From contig JADFIX010000322.1 in the NCBI GenBank assembly GCA_022566435.1, positions 1 through 5,692 on the forward strand: a stretch of DNA of 5,692 nt. The letters run 5' to 3'. The DNA is from Planctomycetota bacterium (GTDB lineage: Bacteria; Planctomycetota; Phycisphaerae; UBA1845). The notes below the pieces were generated by a model, which was given only the letters and a program-made list of their open reading frames with translations, was not told where the DNA came from and did not search any database. Position numbers and translations under genes: made by a program. Of this stretch, positions 4,683 to 5,692 are shown in pieces; the first letter of the stretch is position 1, and every line of letters starts with the position of its first letter.

Positions 4683-5692
4683 TTAGACTCGTCGTCGTCT
4701 CCTGTTCCTGTACCTGGGCCCCATGTCTACCTTCGGCATCCGCTTTCGCGGAAACATTCCGACACGCTGATCCGGCCGCCATTCGTTTATGTGCGTCATC
4801 GCGCGCGCGCCCTTGTACCAAGCCGAGACCACCGCATCGGCACGGTTCGAAGGGCGGCGCAATTTCGCCTCAATCTTTTCCTTAGACTCAACCTTGATGC
4901 CGCTCGAAGTCTGTTCCCACTTTACTGCCTCAAGTTGCGCGACGAGTTCGGGATCGTTCGGTAGTGCGATCGTCGATCCTTGAAACTGGCTTGGATCCAG
5001 CGCCTCGCGAAAACGCCAGTACGCCGCCGAGCGTTTATCAACGAAACCCATCTGCTTCCCCTCTGTCCTTTCACACACCTCATCGTGAGCGCGAAAAGGG
5101 AATGCTTCAATTAAATTCTCTTTCAAATGCGCAAAGGTTTGGTCGCCGAGACCCTCGCCGACATCAATGACGGGCAACGCCTCGTCACGCCGATGCTTGA
5201 TAACCAAGCCAGCTAAGTCGCGACCGTGTGGCGTCTCGGTGCTCGCAACGACAATCAACGGCGCGAACCAGCCGTCATGTCGCAACGCAAGCACCGGATC
5301 ACGATGACCACGGATACCGACACCGATAGCGCACATCGGTATGCCCCGCGGCGGTTCAGGCTCCCATCGTTCTTGCGCCTTTCGAATCCACGCGTTCGGA
5401 AATACTTGTGAGGCATCATCAGCGAGTTCTCGGGCGGCAAGCCAGAGGGCTCCGCACGTTGCATTTGCAACATCATCGCTGCCGCGTGGTGGATGATCGA
5501 CAAGATCGCCCCTACCACCAGCACGTGGCCGGCGTTCAAGCAAACGTAATTCCGTTTCCAACTTCTGAATGTCCAGCAGTTCGACAGTCTTCGCACTGAA
5601 TAGCGGCAACGATTCAATGTAGATTCCCGACTTGTCCCTAGGGGATGACACGTAACTGATCCCGTGTTTGGCGAAGGCAGAAGAAACCCATT
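4683..5692 (-). CDS. Phage terminase large subunit, C-terminal part with two nuclease-domain segments (N-terminus beyond window)
   Basis: The frame is open through the right edge, giving 335 visible residues; a GTG at 5651 is in frame but is not likely to be the true start because the terminase-like sequence continues upstream of it (WVSSAFAKHGISY). Counting from that GTG, residues 1-72 match the end of a terminase nuclease domain: KSGIYIESLPLFS, VELLDIQKLETEL, LERR, a VDHPP segment and SDDVANATCGAL, with the final catalytic Asp pair kept. After a short join, residues 80-282 look like the whole nuclease domain of a second terminase: DASQVFPNAWIRKAQERW, GIPMCAIGVGIRG, GWFAPL, VIDVGEGLGD, YWRFREALDPSQ, IALPNDPEL, VESKEKI and NRADAVVSAW. 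Large terminases package DNA using an N-terminal ATPase and this RNase H-fold nuclease. The second copy has Gly112 where GVDVA-type motifs have the first catalytic Asp. The tail ends in an Arg cluster. The ATPase, if present, lies beyond the edge. Confidence 0.8.
   Translation of the reverse strand, partial: WVSSAFAKHGISYVSSPRDKSGIYIESLPLFSAKTVELLDIQKLETELRLLERRPRAGGRGDLVDHPPRGSDDVANATCGALWLAARELADDASQVFPNAWIRKAQERWEPEPPRGIPMCAIGVGIRGHRDPVLALRHDGWFAPLIVVASTETPHGRDLAGLVIKHRRDEALPVIDVGEGLGDQTFAHLKENLIEAFPFRAHDEVCERTEGKQMGFVDKRSAAYWRFREALDPSQFQGSTIALPNDPELVAQLEAVKWEQTSSGIKVESKEKIEAKLRRPSNRADAVVSAWYKGARAMTHINEWRPDQRVGMFPRKRMPKVDMGPRYRNRRRRRV

Noticed and set aside
5255..5617. A 120-codon minus-strand frame within the terminase gene
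   Set aside because: It is a frame-shifted shadow of the terminase sequence, which has clear family motifs in the other frame.
1..5692. tRNA genes, CRISPR arrays, insertion-sequence ends and attachment-site repeats
   Set aside because: I looked for cloverleaf-like segments, regularly spaced repeats, transposase motifs and long direct or terminal repeats and saw none that could be supported.

Overview
This window reads almost entirely on the minus strand, so transcription runs from the right edge to the left. It looks like a piece of a tailed-phage genome or a prophage (possibly decaying) in a bacterium, most likely a proteobacterium, with a non-phage accessory gene at the left end. The phage assignment rests on large terminase sequence at the right edge, phage-type hypothetical proteins packed with 4-base ATGA overlaps, a scaffold-like acidic protein, and an ejection/internal-virion-type helical protein. 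The host cannot be named from the sequence.

From right to left: (1) 5692-4683 is the C-terminal part of a terminase large subunit, open at the window edge. It is odd because it carries the end of one terminase nuclease domain followed in the same frame by a second, essentially full-length terminase nuclease domain whose first catalytic aspartate appears replaced by glycine. (2) 4682-4586 is a short gap with a hairpin followed by a T-rich run and a perfect 7-1-7 palindrome. (3) 4585-2711 is a translationally coupled series: a 176-aa phage protein, two tandem paralogues (254 and 164 aa) sharing a CxxC...HxxC metal-binding-type signature, and a 31-residue ORF. The first three junctions between these genes all have a Shine-Dalgarno-like sequence inside the last codons of the upstream gene, 7 nt, then ATGA. 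(4) 2710-1985 is a 241-aa protein with a disordered acidic/Pro-rich N-terminus, two copies of a 31-residue helical repeat and a scaffold-like C-terminal motif. (5) 1982-840 is a 380-aa helical protein of the phage ejection/internal-virion type, possibly cut short. (6) 839-602 is non-coding and holds a good -10 box for the last gene. (7) 601-1 is the start of a DUF433-family, VapB-like antitoxin, cut by the left edge; its partner, usually a PIN-like toxin, would lie just outside.

The phage genes look like one transcription unit driven from beyond the right edge. No portal or major capsid protein is visible between terminase and the ejection-type protein, where they would normally be expected. 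Together with the double nuclease domain and the nearby antitoxin gene, this suggests either a rearranged prophage or an unusual phage-derived element.
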